Assembly (NCBI RefSeq): GCF_000739655.1
Contig: NZ_BATR01000118.1
Location: forward strand, 62,001-126,000
DNA from: Verrucomicrobium sp. BvORR106
GTDB lineage: Bacteria; Verrucomicrobiota; Verrucomicrobiia; Verrucomicrobiales; Verrucomicrobiaceae
Reading direction: 5' to 3'
DNA: 64,000 bases
In this document: in pieces, positions 17,097-25,704 of the stretch
Numbering within the stretch: position 1 is the stretch's first letter
Layout of the letters: every line of letters starts with the position of its first letter
Made by a program: the position numbers and the translations under genes
The notes under the pieces: generated by a model
The model's database searches: none
Seen by the model: the letters and a program-made list of their open reading frames with translations, nothing else
Told to the model about the DNA's origin: nothing

Positions 17097-18023
17097 ATGG
17101 AACTTCGTCACTTGAGGTACTTTGTTGAAGTTGCCCGGCAACAGAGCGTCACGAAGGCAGCCGCATTGCTGCATGTCTCGCAGCCAGCCCTGAGTCGGCA
17201 GATCCGGGATCTGGAGGAGGAACTTGGGGTGGGGCTCTTTGAGCATCACGCCCGATCCGTCAGGCTGACTTCGGCTGGGCAGGTCTTTCTTGAAGAGGCG
17301 CAGATCGCGCTGGATCGGGTGCAGGCGGCGGTAGATGCGGTGAAGGAATTTGCCGGAAATAGCACGGGCGAGCTTCACGTTGGTTACGCTCCTTCGCTCT
17401 CGATGGACATTCTGCCTGAGGCTCTGCGTCGGTTCCAAAGGAAGTTTCCCAACGTCAAACTGCAGCTCCAAGACCTGACGACCGAGGAAATGATCGCCAG
17501 GTTGCGTGAGGGCAGTTTGCATGCGGCGTTGTTGGTGAGACCGGCCGCGGGTTCCTTGGTTGGCGGTCTGGAGTATCGCGAAATACTGCGTCACCAACCC
17601 TGCGTGGCGATGGCAGTGACTCACGATCTGGCCGGTTCGGATGCCATCTCGGCAGGGGCGCTCGCGGGGCAGCGTCTGCTGGCGTACAACCGTGAGCATT
17701 ATCCGGAGTATCATTCCTGGATTGAGACCGTCATAAGAGGGGTGAAACCCCGCCCTCGAGTCGTCGGAGAATACGACAGTTCGTCGAGCCTGGTGGCGGC
17801 CATTGTCTCGGGGTGTGGAGTGGCTTTGGTCCATGATGGATTCAATGCGATTTCCGGGTTTCGGCTTTGCCTGCGGAAGGTTGAGGACGCATCCCAAGAC
17901 TTCTCCTTCGGTGTGGCATGGCGGCGAGATGAGCCCTCTCCTTTCACCCGTCGGTTCGTGGAGGCTACTACGACCAAGTCTACCTTTCCTGAAGACAGTC
18001 AAGTTCTCCAAGCGAAGGCGTAG
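17097..18023 (+). CDS. LysR-family transcriptional regulator
   Basis: DNA-binding regulator with an N-terminal winged helix-turn-helix (MELRHLRYFVEVARQQSVTKAAALLHVSQPALSRQIRDLEEELGV, split here as RHLRYFVEVAR then SVTKAAALLHVSQPALSRQI) and a C-terminal two-lobe effector domain (about 90-300). The length of 308 residues is normal. The ATG at 17097 gives the canonical start; an upstream in-frame ATG at 17070 adds nine residues. It is divergent from the isochorismatase-like gene, the usual layout for a LysR regulator and its target. It converges with the BatD-like gene, stops 32 bases apart. Confidence 0.92.
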   Translation: MELRHLRYFVEVARQQSVTKAAALLHVSQPALSRQIRDLEEELGVGLFEHHARSVRLTSAGQVFLEEAQIALDRVQAAVDAVKEFAGNSTGELHVGYAPSLSMDILPEALRRFQRKFPNVKLQLQDLTTEEMIARLREGSLHAALLVRPAAGSLVGGLEYREILRHQPCVAMAVTHDLAGSDAISAGALAGQRLLAYNREHYPEYHSWIETVIRGVKPRPRVVGEYDSSSSLVAAIVSGCGVALVHDGFNAISGFRLCLRKVEDASQDFSFGVAWRRDEPSPFTRRFVEATTTKSTFPEDSQVLQAKA

Positions 18024-18055
18024 CATCACCTTGAGTTTCGACGTCAGCCTTTGTG

Positions 18056-19084
18056 TCAGGGGGGATTCAGTGGTTGAAGTCGCACAGGAAGAAACAACCT
18101 GTACCAGGCCGCGATCTGCTGACGAAGGCGGTGACTGGCTGCAATCAAAACGACGAAGCAAGCCAGTGCCGCTGCCGTTATCTTGACAGGAGTGGACCAG
18201 TGTGAGGGTGCAATCGGCTCAGGGGCGGACTGCGCTGATGCCAGTGCTGGATTGGGTGCCACCTGGATGACATGAGCAGGAAGCTCAATGGTGCGCAGTG
18301 CGGAGGCATCCAGGTCCCACCAGGAGAACTTGGCTCCAGGGAGGGTGTATTGCCCGGGCTGCTGCAGCATGTAAGTGAGAGTATCGACGCGCTTGCCGAG
18401 AAGGTCGCCACGTTCGCTGTGGTCCATCACCTCTGGTTCCTTGGGGTAGATGGCGATGCCCTCAATCTTGTCCGAAGGAAAGGGCGGGAACATCATGCCG
18501 GGCATGTCCCGGGCTGTATAGGTGATGGTTCGGGTGAAGGCATCTCCGGCCTTGGCAGGCTTGGCGCCGGGGGCTGGTTTCCATTCTTCGACGACGGTGA
18601 GCTCCCTTGCACTGATGATCTGTGCTATGCCTTCGGTGCCCGGCGGTTGAGTGGTCTGAAACTTGACTTCAGGAGTATGAAGACTGGCAGGCACGCTGTC
18701 CTTATCGAGTGGAGCTCGCTTGTATTGAAAGCGAACGGTGAGGGGAGGGACCACATGGTCGCCTGCTTGAGGAGCGAGCACCGACAGTTCATGACGCTGC
18801 ACGGTGTAAGCGACATCATCCAGCGTCTCCGTGCTGACGACGGGGCTTCCCAGAGGGGGCATGATCAACAGACCCTGTGGGTCCTGAATGTCAAAAGTGG
18901 CCGCACTGGCGAAGTAGCCCGGGGCTAGAAGTTCCACCACGAGGGTGAGCTTCTGGCCCGCATAGAAGGGAGCCTTTGAGGAAAGCGCAGATCGCACCTT
19001 GGGCTCCTGGGCCATCAAGGGGGAGGCCGCCTGGCTGTACCAGAGCACGCCAGCCAGGGTGAGAAGGCAGATCAGAGTTCTCAT
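18056..19084 (-). CDS. BatD-like exported membrane-anchored protein
   Basis: Last gene of the Bat-type operon. The 342-residue product has a signal peptide (RTLICLLTLAGVLWYSQAAS), a long extracytoplasmic beta-rich region with Ig-like segments (for example FYAGQKLTLVVELLAPGYFASAATFDIQDP and TRTITYTARDMPGMMFPPFP), and one C-terminal membrane helix (about residues 296-316, ITAAALACFVVLIAAS) before a basic tail. BatD proteins of aerotolerance operons have this layout, and the segment with oxygen-type PxFP motifs matches. The start at 19084 is preferred over 19108 because it heads the signal peptide. It starts 20 bases after the stop of the large YNP-repeat protein. Confidence 0.7.
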   Translation of the reverse strand: MRTLICLLTLAGVLWYSQAASPLMAQEPKVRSALSSKAPFYAGQKLTLVVELLAPGYFASAATFDIQDPQGLLIMPPLGSPVVSTETLDDVAYTVQRHELSVLAPQAGDHVVPPLTVRFQYKRAPLDKDSVPASLHTPEVKFQTTQPPGTEGIAQIISARELTVVEEWKPAPGAKPAKAGDAFTRTITYTARDMPGMMFPPFPSDKIEGIAIYPKEPEVMDHSERGDLLGKRVDTLTYMLQQPGQYTLPGAKFSWWDLDASALRTIELPAHVIQVAPNPALASAQSAPEPIAPSHWSTPVKITAAALACFVVLIAASHRLRQQIAAWYRLFLPVRLQPLNPP

Positions 19085-19104
19085 GGAATGGGTGGCTCGA
19101 TGGA

Positions 19105-21546
19105 TCAACGCCTGCGCATGCCGCCGCCGTGCGCCCGACCTCCGCTGAATGACCTTGAACTGAAGGATGCCGAACTCGATCGATGCATGGTGGCACCGGA
19201 GATCTGGCGCTGTGGCGGCTGATAAGAACGCTCCTGATGCGCATGAAAGTCACTCCGCTGCCGGTTGAAGGACTCGCGATCCAGATGGCTCATGACTTCG
19301 CTTGACGGCTGAGTGTTGGCGCGTCTGGGAGGAGGGACGTTGTCCGGACGTCTGATCTCCTCGTGCCCTTCCCGGGAGATGCGTTGCCCGCTGCCACCTT
19401 CTCCCAAGCGGTTGGCCTGAGGATGGATCTGATCAGGGTGGTGGTCCTGATACCGGCTCCGGGCATCGTGAAGTTGGTCCTTCTTGTCGACCGAGTTCCA
19501 ATCGCCGTGGTCGAACTTGGCCCAGTTGCCGTGGTCATCGCGCCGATACACGTTGCCGTCCCGGCCTGCGTAGAAATTGCCATCGTGGACGGCGGCCCCA
19601 CCGCTGTGGTCATCTCCGCGCCATACTCGACCACCGCCCTCAGAGCCGCGCCAGCGGGCGGCCCCGCCTTCATTGGTGACCACATGACCCGCCCGTACCC
19701 AGTCATCGCCCCGGCGCACGGCGCTGGTACCCCACTGGGCAAAACCGTTGTTTCCTTGGTGCGTGGCCCATCCAGTGTTGGTGCGGGGATTGTAACCTGC
19801 GGCCCAGGTGCGAGCCCCATAGGGTCCTTCCACACGCGCGGCGCGGCCGTAGTTGCCGGTCACCGGGTTGTACCAGGCGGCACGGCCAGCGGAGGCATAG
19901 GGGCCATAGGCACGACTGCCGATGGCATAGCCGCCTGTCCAAGGATTGTAGGCGGCGGCCACCCCGTAGGTGGCTGGCCAGGGTCGAAAGATCGGCACTG
20001 GGCCGCCCCAAGCCACGTACGGCGGATAGTACCAACCGGAACCCCACACGAGGGCGGCCGTGGTGGCCACGCCTGCGACAAAGGCTCCAAAGTAGCCTTC
20101 TGTGTAGCGGCAGACCACCACATCTGCGGAGGGACCGGACTCCACGTGGACGTACGTCACTCGATGTACGGGATAGGCCGGGGGAATGGTGTAGATGACC
20201 GCAGGCACATCCAGACAGATGGACCATGGGCCTACAGGAGCCGTGGAAACAAACCAGACAGCATCCTGGCAGAGGTAATAACGTCCGCCTTCAAAAATGA
20301 CGTCAGAGCCGGTGTTGACCGCATAGGTCATGGAGGTGCCTTCCACGCCTTCGAACTTTGGCTCGCCATCGTAGGTGACTTTGGCCTTGGTCTCAGCTTC
20401 TTTGCGATTGACCACCGCCTCCTGGGGCACCTGGGCCAGCAGCACGGCGTCAGCGGCCTCTGGCGTACCCGGAACGGATGCCAGGACATCCGCGCACTCA
20501 CTGTCGGGTGGGATGTTCTTGAAATCTTCTGGCAGATTGCCGCTGGCAAAGGTCCAGGGGCCCTCCCACTTCTCAGACGTGAACCAACGTCCGCTCACCA
20601 GGAAGTAGAGCTTCCGGTCGCGGGCGTCCTCCAGCACCCAGCTTTCCGTGTTCTTGGCCCAGAGGAGGTGTGTGTCCTCCACCTCCTGCCATACCGGGCT
20701 GCCTTCGAAGACGATCAACTCCGCGGGTTCTTCAGAGTAAAAGATCTTGGGCACCGTCATCCCACGCTCCACTTTGGGAGGGATGGCTTTTTTCACGTGG
20801 TCCCACTGGTTTCCTTTGGGCAAGGTGGAGAAGTCCTTCGGCAAGGTGCTGGTCAGGGTCCACTCACCCGCGAGTTCTTTGGCGCTGAGCCAAGTCTTGT
20901 CGCTGAGCAGGTAGTAGGTCCCCGAGGCGGGATCATGCAGAAGGTCCCAGTTGGTATTGACGACGAACTCCAGCTTGGTCCCGGCAATGGGGGCCAGGAC
21001 AGGCTTGCCTTGCACGATGAGGAGGATGGCAGCCTGATTGCTGACGAAGATGCGGGGCGGATCCATTTTCAGATCCAGTGGCTTGGTTGTTTCCTTGGTG
21101 TGCTCTGCACCGGCTGCGAGACGGTCCAGGGAGACGGCCATGGACTTGCCTGGAAAGGTCTGCTTCAGCAGGGTCTCCATGGGGCCGACCTCTGCCTCCG
21201 GCAGTGAGGGGAAGCGCGCCGCAGTGATCTTCAGATCGCTGATCAAGACGGTACGGGAGGCGATGTCTGCTGTGGTGTGGCCGGCCACTTCCATGACGCC
21301 GATGGCTGGTTTGCCATCCTTGGTGGTCAGGACGAACGCGGCCCGGGCTTTAAGTTCCTTATAGTCGGTCCACGCGTCGATCTGGGGCTGATACACCGTC
21401 AGCTTCACGCCATCTTTGGTGGCTTCTCGAGGCCAGCCGGGATCGGTAGGGGTGGCACTGGTGGATTTGGCGGGGACAGGGGCTGCGAACAGCATGGCTG
21501 GGGTCAGTGCGCCAAACAGCAGTGGTAGCACAATGAACGCTTTCAT
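19105..21546 (-). CDS. large exported protein with YNP repeats, in the Bat-type operon
   Basis: An 813-residue exported protein; no catalytic family recognised. The true start is the ATG at 21546, which heads a signal peptide (KAFIVLPLLFGALTPAMLFAAP); the frame stays open far upstream but that part overlaps the TPR gene. Residues about 30-490 are a soluble region with recurrent TW/FVSGRWFTSEKWEGPW-like strands. A hydrophobic stretch, FGAFVAGVATTAALVWGSGWYY, follows. After it come Tyr/Gly/Pro-rich units such as AYNPWTGGYAIGSRAYG, AWYNPVTGNYGRAARVEG and GYNPRTNTGWATHQG. The C-terminal 200 residues are Arg/His/Ser-rich and probably disordered. Similar YNP-repeat proteins are found in other Gram-negatives with no assigned role. 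Confidence 0.8.
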   Translation of the reverse strand: MKAFIVLPLLFGALTPAMLFAAPVPAKSTSATPTDPGWPREATKDGVKLTVYQPQIDAWTDYKELKARAAFVLTTKDGKPAIGVMEVAGHTTADIASRTVLISDLKITAARFPSLPEAEVGPMETLLKQTFPGKSMAVSLDRLAAGAEHTKETTKPLDLKMDPPRIFVSNQAAILLIVQGKPVLAPIAGTKLEFVVNTNWDLLHDPASGTYYLLSDKTWLSAKELAGEWTLTSTLPKDFSTLPKGNQWDHVKKAIPPKVERGMTVPKIFYSEEPAELIVFEGSPVWQEVEDTHLLWAKNTESWVLEDARDRKLYFLVSGRWFTSEKWEGPWTFASGNLPEDFKNIPPDSECADVLASVPGTPEAADAVLLAQVPQEAVVNRKEAETKAKVTYDGEPKFEGVEGTSMTYAVNTGSDVIFEGGRYYLCQDAVWFVSTAPVGPWSICLDVPAVIYTIPPAYPVHRVTYVHVESGPSADVVVCRYTEGYFGAFVAGVATTAALVWGSGWYYPPYVAWGGPVPIFRPWPATYGVAAAYNPWTGGYAIGSRAYGPYASAGRAAWYNPVTGNYGRAARVEGPYGARTWAAGYNPRTNTGWATHQGNNGFAQWGTSAVRRGDDWVRAGHVVTNEGGAARWRGSEGGGRVWRGDDHSGGAAVHDGNFYAGRDGNVYRRDDHGNWAKFDHGDWNSVDKKDQLHDARSRYQDHHPDQIHPQANRLGEGGSGQRISREGHEEIRRPDNVPPPRRANTQPSSEVMSHLDRESFNRQRSDFHAHQERSYQPPQRQISGATMHRSSSASFSSRSFSGGRAHGGGMRRR

Positions 21547-21592
21547 ACGCTTCGGAGTTTTGGGGTAATGGGGGCACGGCACGGAACGGCAT

Positions 21593-22255
21593 TCACTCTT
21601 GGGGTGACTCATTGTCTTTGCCGGACCGTGCTGCTTGGGAGGCAAACTTGGCTTTGAGAAAATCTGCCGGGGTGGTCTGGACGCGTCGCAGCCAGGAAGC
21701 GCGGAGTTCTTCGTCAGACATCTTCTGGGCCCCCAGCTCCATGGGCTGGCCCTTCTTGTCTTCGCCCTTTTGATCAAAGACGATCTCGTCCGGTTTGTAG
21801 GCTCCGGCCTCCTCCTTGTCGCGGTCCTTGCCGGAAGCCTCAAGGCGTTGTTTCCTTGCCTCGGCGAGGGCTTTATTCTCTTCGGCTTCGCTCCATCCGG
21901 GCTTGAGAGCCAGGGCGCGGTCATAGCTCGCCATGGCAGCATCGTACTTCCCGTGCATGAGCCAGGCATTGCCCTGGTTGTAGGCTCCATCAGCCCCTGG
22001 TACCCGCGCAAAGGTCTTGGCAGCCGTCTCAAAGTCGCCGTTGCGATACTGGGCGGTGGCGATCCACCATGGGTTTGAGAAGGCTTTGGCGGCCTCGCCA
22101 TACTTTCCCTGACGATAGAGCCGCGCACCTTTCTGATCGGCGGTGAGCCAGTAGTGAGGTTGCCGGATTGACTGGACGGCCAAGATGAGCGCAACCGCGC
22201 CCAAGCCCGCCCAAGCTGCGTGCCGCAAGGTCCAGAGGTGTGAAGGTAAGTGCAT
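21593..22255 (-). CDS. TPR membrane protein of the Bat-type operon (BatC/BatE-like)
   Basis: A 220-residue protein with one N-terminal membrane segment (about 13-28, AWAGLGAVALILAVQS) and tetratricopeptide repeats: GARLYRQGKYGEAAKAF, ATAQYRNGDFETAAKTFARV and GNAWLMHGKYDAAMASYDRALALKPGWSEAEENKALAEA. A charged C-terminal tail follows. In Bat operons the BatC/BatE proteins are TPR proteins thought to work with the VWA proteins at the membrane. Its start codon shares its first base with the stop of the VWA gene before it (1-base overlap at 22255), a sign of translational coupling. Confidence 0.85.
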   Translation of the reverse strand: MHLPSHLWTLRHAAWAGLGAVALILAVQSIRQPHYWLTADQKGARLYRQGKYGEAAKAFSNPWWIATAQYRNGDFETAAKTFARVPGADGAYNQGNAWLMHGKYDAAMASYDRALALKPGWSEAEENKALAEARKQRLEASGKDRDKEEAGAYKPDEIVFDQKGEDKKGQPMELGAQKMSDEELRASWLRRVQTTPADFLKAKFASQAARSGKDNESPQE

Positions 22256-23175
22256 CAGCGGGCAGCAGTGGGGACCATCCAGCCCCGACGGAAGAAGGGC
22301 AGCATGAGCAGGGCGAGCAGGGGGACTAGGTAATAACCTCCGTCCCGCCAGCGGTTGGAGGACTCATGTGAGCCAACGTCTGAGAACTTGGCCAGCCTGG
22401 CCAGGGACTGTACATCGGCGTCATCGGCTGCCAGGGGGGTGAACGTGGCCCGCACTGGCTGGGCGCTGGTCTTCAGGGTTTCCAGCTCCGTGCCCGGCAG
22501 CAAGGGGGGCAGGATGCGAACTTCATAGTCCGACTGTTCACGCCACTGAGCGAGGGGTTTGGCCTGATCCGGCGCAATGGTGTCTGCGAGCCACAGGATG
22601 GACCCGGTGGCTGCGTCGGCCAGGGTGCGCTCGGCGAGCTGCAGGGCCTCGGCGGCGGCATCGCCTTCTTTGGGCATGATCTTGGGATGGAGCGCTCCGG
22701 CGAAGGTATTGATGATTCCTGAATCGGTGGTCAGGGGCATCACCACGTGAGCGCTGCCTGCGTAGGCGATAAGGCTCGTCTTGGCACCGGGGCGCAGTCG
22801 CAGCAGGTCTTGAATCTTTTCCGTGGCCCGGGCCAACCGGGAGGGAAGGACGTCCTCGGTTTCCATGGAGGGAGACACCTGGACGACGATGGCGAGGGCG
22901 GCCGTATCGTTGGCAAAGGGAGTGGGTTCGCGGCGCCAACTCGGTCCCGCGATTACAAATGCCCCTATCAGCCAGCCGATGGCAATGAGATCCAGGGGAG
23001 TGAACTTGGCCCGATGCTCCTTGCCACTCAGGAGGTGAGGCAGCAGGTGGGGGGCGATGATGCCCCGCCAGGGCTGAGCCGGATCGGTATGCCGCCGTAC
23101 GAGCCACCAAATGAGCACCGCTGGGATGAGAGTCAGCAGCCAGAGCGGCCGGAGGAAATGGAAGTCTTCGATCAT
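22255..23175 (-). CDS. VWA-domain membrane protein with degenerate metal site (BatB-like)
   Basis: The 306-residue protein has N-terminal membrane helices (about 8-27 and 61-77), a von Willebrand factor A domain (about 93-250) and a C-terminal helix (about 281-297). The MIDAS motif DxSxS is changed: residues 99-103 read QVSPS, so the first metal-ligand Asp is Gln. The first VWA protein of the operon keeps an intact site. The ATG at 23175 overlaps the previous stop by four bases (ATGA), which fixes the start and implies coupling; an earlier in-frame start at 23301 is inside the previous gene. Confidence 0.85.
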   Translation of the reverse strand: MIEDFHFLRPLWLLTLIPAVLIWWLVRRHTDPAQPWRGIIAPHLLPHLLSGKEHRAKFTPLDLIAIGWLIGAFVIAGPSWRREPTPFANDTAALAIVVQVSPSMETEDVLPSRLARATEKIQDLLRLRPGAKTSLIAYAGSAHVVMPLTTDSGIINTFAGALHPKIMPKEGDAAAEALQLAERTLADAATGSILWLADTIAPDQAKPLAQWREQSDYEVRILPPLLPGTELETLKTSAQPVRATFTPLAADDADVQSLARLAKFSDVGSHESSNRWRDGGYYLVPLLALLMLPFFRRGWMVPTAAR

Positions 23176-24200
23176 CCGGCTGCCTCCAGCGTTGAGGTTC
23201 CCACAGGCGAGCTCTGGCGAGTCTGTTTGCGCCCTCCGTGCAGGGCGAGTTGGAGGAGTTGTTGCGTGATTGAGAGGACGAAGAGCAGTGCCAGCGGCCA
23301 CCAGTACACATCCCTCCGGGGGCGGTGGGTGATGGTCTGGGCCTTGCGGGTTTCCAGCTTGTCTAGTTGCTGGTACACTTGTTCCAGTTGCTTGCGATCA
23401 GTGGCATGCGAGAAGAGCCCTCCCGTGGTGGTGGCTACTCCTTGGAGCGTGGCGACGTCCAGGGCATCTTCTCCAGCAGCCTTGGGATCGCCCACGGCTA
23501 CGGTGTGTATGACGATGCCCTTGTCCCTGGCGATCGCGGCGGCCTTGGCCGGTGGCACCTGACTGGCCGTGTCATTCCCATCTGTCAGGGCGATGAGGAC
23601 GCGCTCCTTCACAGTACTACGCTCGAAGACATTGATGGCGAGTCCCAGGGCATCGCCGAAGGCGGTCTGCGGGCCGGCCATCTTGGTCTGGGCTTCGTCG
23701 AGAAGCTGGCGACAGACATGGAGATCCTCCGTAAACGGCGCCTGCACAAATGGCGCTGACCCAAAGAGAATGAGCCCCACGCGATCTCCTTTGCGTCGGG
23801 TGAGAAAGTCGTCCAGCACCTCCTTCACTGCGGTGAGACGATCCACCATCTCGCCCTTTGCGTTCTTGAAGTCCTTGGTCTCCATCGAGCCCGAGAGATC
23901 CACCGCGAGCAGGAGGTCGCGGACGGCCACTTCCTTCTGGATGGGTGGTTCGATAATTTGCGGGCGGGCCAGAGCGAGGACGATCAAGGCCCAGCCGAGC
24001 AGGAGGGATGTCTTGCGCAGCAGCCGCCCCTGCAGGACCAAGGCACCCTGATGGGGACGCTGGCCTGAGTGTTCTACAAGCCGGTCGAGGAACGGCACCG
24101 TCAAGGCCTGCCGGGACTCCCGGTGAGGGGGCAGCAACCAACCCACCAAGAAGGGGAGCGGCAGCAGACAGAGCAGCCAAGGATGGGCGAGGACGGGCAT
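23172..24200 (-). CDS. VWA-domain membrane protein with intact MIDAS (BatA-like)
   Basis: The 342-residue protein of the BatA type: two N-terminal membrane helices (about 7-24 and 61-79), a VWA domain with a complete MIDAS (DLSGSM at 101-106, the Thr site in the TAFGD segment and DGND later), and a C-terminal helix (about 302-318) with a basic tail. Such proteins are proposed to form a membrane complex remodelled by MoxR ATPases. Starts in a one-base TAATG overlap with DUF4381 at 24200 and is coupled at its end to the second VWA gene. Confidence 0.92.
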   Translation of the reverse strand: MPVLAHPWLLCLLPLPFLVGWLLPPHRESRQALTVPFLDRLVEHSGQRPHQGALVLQGRLLRKTSLLLGWALIVLALARPQIIEPPIQKEVAVRDLLLAVDLSGSMETKDFKNAKGEMVDRLTAVKEVLDDFLTRRKGDRVGLILFGSAPFVQAPFTEDLHVCRQLLDEAQTKMAGPQTAFGDALGLAINVFERSTVKERVLIALTDGNDTASQVPPAKAAAIARDKGIVIHTVAVGDPKAAGEDALDVATLQGVATTTGGLFSHATDRKQLEQVYQQLDKLETRKAQTITHRPRRDVYWWPLALLFVLSITQQLLQLALHGGRKQTRQSSPVGTSTLEAAG

Positions 24201-24718
24201 TACGATGATCCTCCCGGTGGAGTGGGCACTCGATGGTGGGCCAGCCAGTCTCGCGCGGCCGTGGTGAGCTGCAGGACTTGGGTGTCATCGAGCTGGGCGC
24301 TGGTTCGAGGATCATACGCCACCGTCTCCAGGGTGGCTATTTCCGAGGGCACGCTGCCTGGTGTGCGGCTGGTACGATTGAGAAACGCCAGCCAGGAAGT
24401 GCCGGTGAGGGATGCGGTCTGCTCACGGGGAAAGGCCGTGACTGCGGTACGCTTCAAGAGCTCACTCAGGGCCACGAGCGCCGCGGTTCGTGTGGTAGGG
24501 TCTTGCAGACGATGTTGTTGGAGCGCTGCCAGATGCAAAGCCTCGCGCCGATAGCGATTGTGCTGCCAGTGGAGCAGGGCCTTGACCAGACCAATCAATG
24601 CCAGCACGAGGAGCAGGCCCAGCACCCAGTACCAACCCGGTGCTGGCGGCCACCAGGGCACCGCCGGTGGTTGTACCAGATCATGCAGGCGGTCAAGACT
24701 GGTGGGATCTGTCTTCAC
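24200..24718 (-). CDS. DUF4381 membrane protein
   Basis: The 172-residue protein has an N-terminal extracytoplasmic PPAVPWWPPAPGWYWV segment, one membrane helix (about 29-48) and a cytosolic tail with LSELLKRTAVTAFPREQTASLTGTSWLAFLN, all typical for DUF4381, which is found between DUF58 and VWA genes in MoxR/Bat operons. Function unknown; thought to be part of the same membrane assembly. It starts inside a 4-base ATGA overlap with DUF58 and ends in a 1-base overlap with the BatA-like gene. Confidence 0.88.
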   Translation of the reverse strand: MKTDPTSLDRLHDLVQPPAVPWWPPAPGWYWVLGLLLVLALIGLVKALLHWQHNRYRREALHLAALQQHRLQDPTTRTAALVALSELLKRTAVTAFPREQTASLTGTSWLAFLNRTSRTPGSVPSEIATLETVAYDPRTSAQLDDTQVLQLTTAARDWLAHHRVPTPPGGSS

Positions 24719-25689
24719 GGCTTGGGCTGTCTCTGGCCGAGTTGATGGCGAAGCTGAGCGGCCACTCCCTCCGCAGTGGTGAGCGGGAGGACCGGAGTCT
24801 CCCGGTGGAGAAGGAATTTGCGCCCGGCCGCTCGATGTTCAGCAAAGGTCTCCTGATAACGTCTGCGCAGCGACTTGTTGCTGGTGTTGACTTCCATCTG
24901 CCCGCTCTTGTCGGCGAAGATCAGGGGACCGGCATCGGGCAGTTCACACTCCAGGGGATCGTGAACAAACACGAAGAGCACGTCATTGTGCTGAGAGATG
25001 CGAGTCAGGAGACGCCGCGACTCTTCATCACTCCCCGAGGCATCACTGATGATGCAGATCAGACAGTCGTGCCGGGCCAGATTGACACAACGACGGAGAA
25101 CCTCGTTGAACATGCCCGGATTCATGCCGGCATTGGCGGCGACGTTGAGGGCATGGTTCTTCTCAAGAACGGCATTGAGGATCCTCATGACGCCAGAGCG
25201 GCTCCGGTGCGGACGTATTTCCTCGATGCCATGGTCATCAAACACCAGCGCCCCCACGCGGTCCTTCTGGGCGACCACCCGCCAGGCTGCGATGGCGGCG
25301 GCTTCGGCGGCCGTGACGGACTTCATGTTCTGCACACTGCCAAAGAACATGCTGGAGCGCTGATCCACCAGTAGGAAGACACTGCGTTCCCGCTCCTCCG
25401 TATAGACACGGCTATGAGTCTTGCGGGTGCGGATGGTGACTTTCCAGTCGATTTGCCGAATGTCGTCCCCGGGCAGGTAGCGGCGGATTTCCTCGAAGTT
25501 GAGGCCGCGGCCGCGCAGGCGGGAGGCATGCCGTCCCGCCAGCAATGAGTGGACGGGTTGCCGGGGCAGGAGGCTAAAGCCGCGGGCCTGATACTGCAAC
25601 GCCACGAGGGCGGACAGCTCCGCATAGACCCCGGCAGTAGCCGGGGCAGGTGGGGAGGCTGTACGCAAGGTGGGAGGTGGTTCAGGCAT
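24715..25689 (-). CDS. DUF58 protein (VWA-like fold) of the MoxR/Bat operon
   Basis: The 324-residue cytosolic protein carries the DUF58 signature LRGRGLNFEEIRRYLPGDDIRQIDWKVTIRT (in pieces: RGRGLNFEEIRRYLPGDD and IRQIDWK, about residues 58-88), and a VWA-like fold after it with VFLLVDQRSSMFFGS and CLICIISDASG. DUF58 proteins are steady partners of MoxR ATPases. Here moxR and DUF58 are separated by the phosphoketolase gene: the DUF58 start lies 15 bases after the phosphoketolase stop. Confidence 0.92.
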   Translation of the reverse strand: MPEPPPTLRTASPPAPATAGVYAELSALVALQYQARGFSLLPRQPVHSLLAGRHASRLRGRGLNFEEIRRYLPGDDIRQIDWKVTIRTRKTHSRVYTEERERSVFLLVDQRSSMFFGSVQNMKSVTAAEAAAIAAWRVVAQKDRVGALVFDDHGIEEIRPHRSRSGVMRILNAVLEKNHALNVAANAGMNPGMFNEVLRRCVNLARHDCLICIISDASGSDEESRRLLTRISQHNDVLFVFVHDPLECELPDAGPLIFADKSGQMEVNTSNKSLRRRYQETFAEHRAAGRKFLLHRETPVLPLTTAEGVAAQLRHQLGQRQPKP

Positions 25690-25704
25690 GGCGTTGAGAC
25701 GTAA

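Noticed and set aside
19363-21207. 614-codon plus-strand frame opposite the YNP-repeat gene
   Set aside because: Explained by high GC and the repeat composition of the minus-strand gene; no signal or domain.
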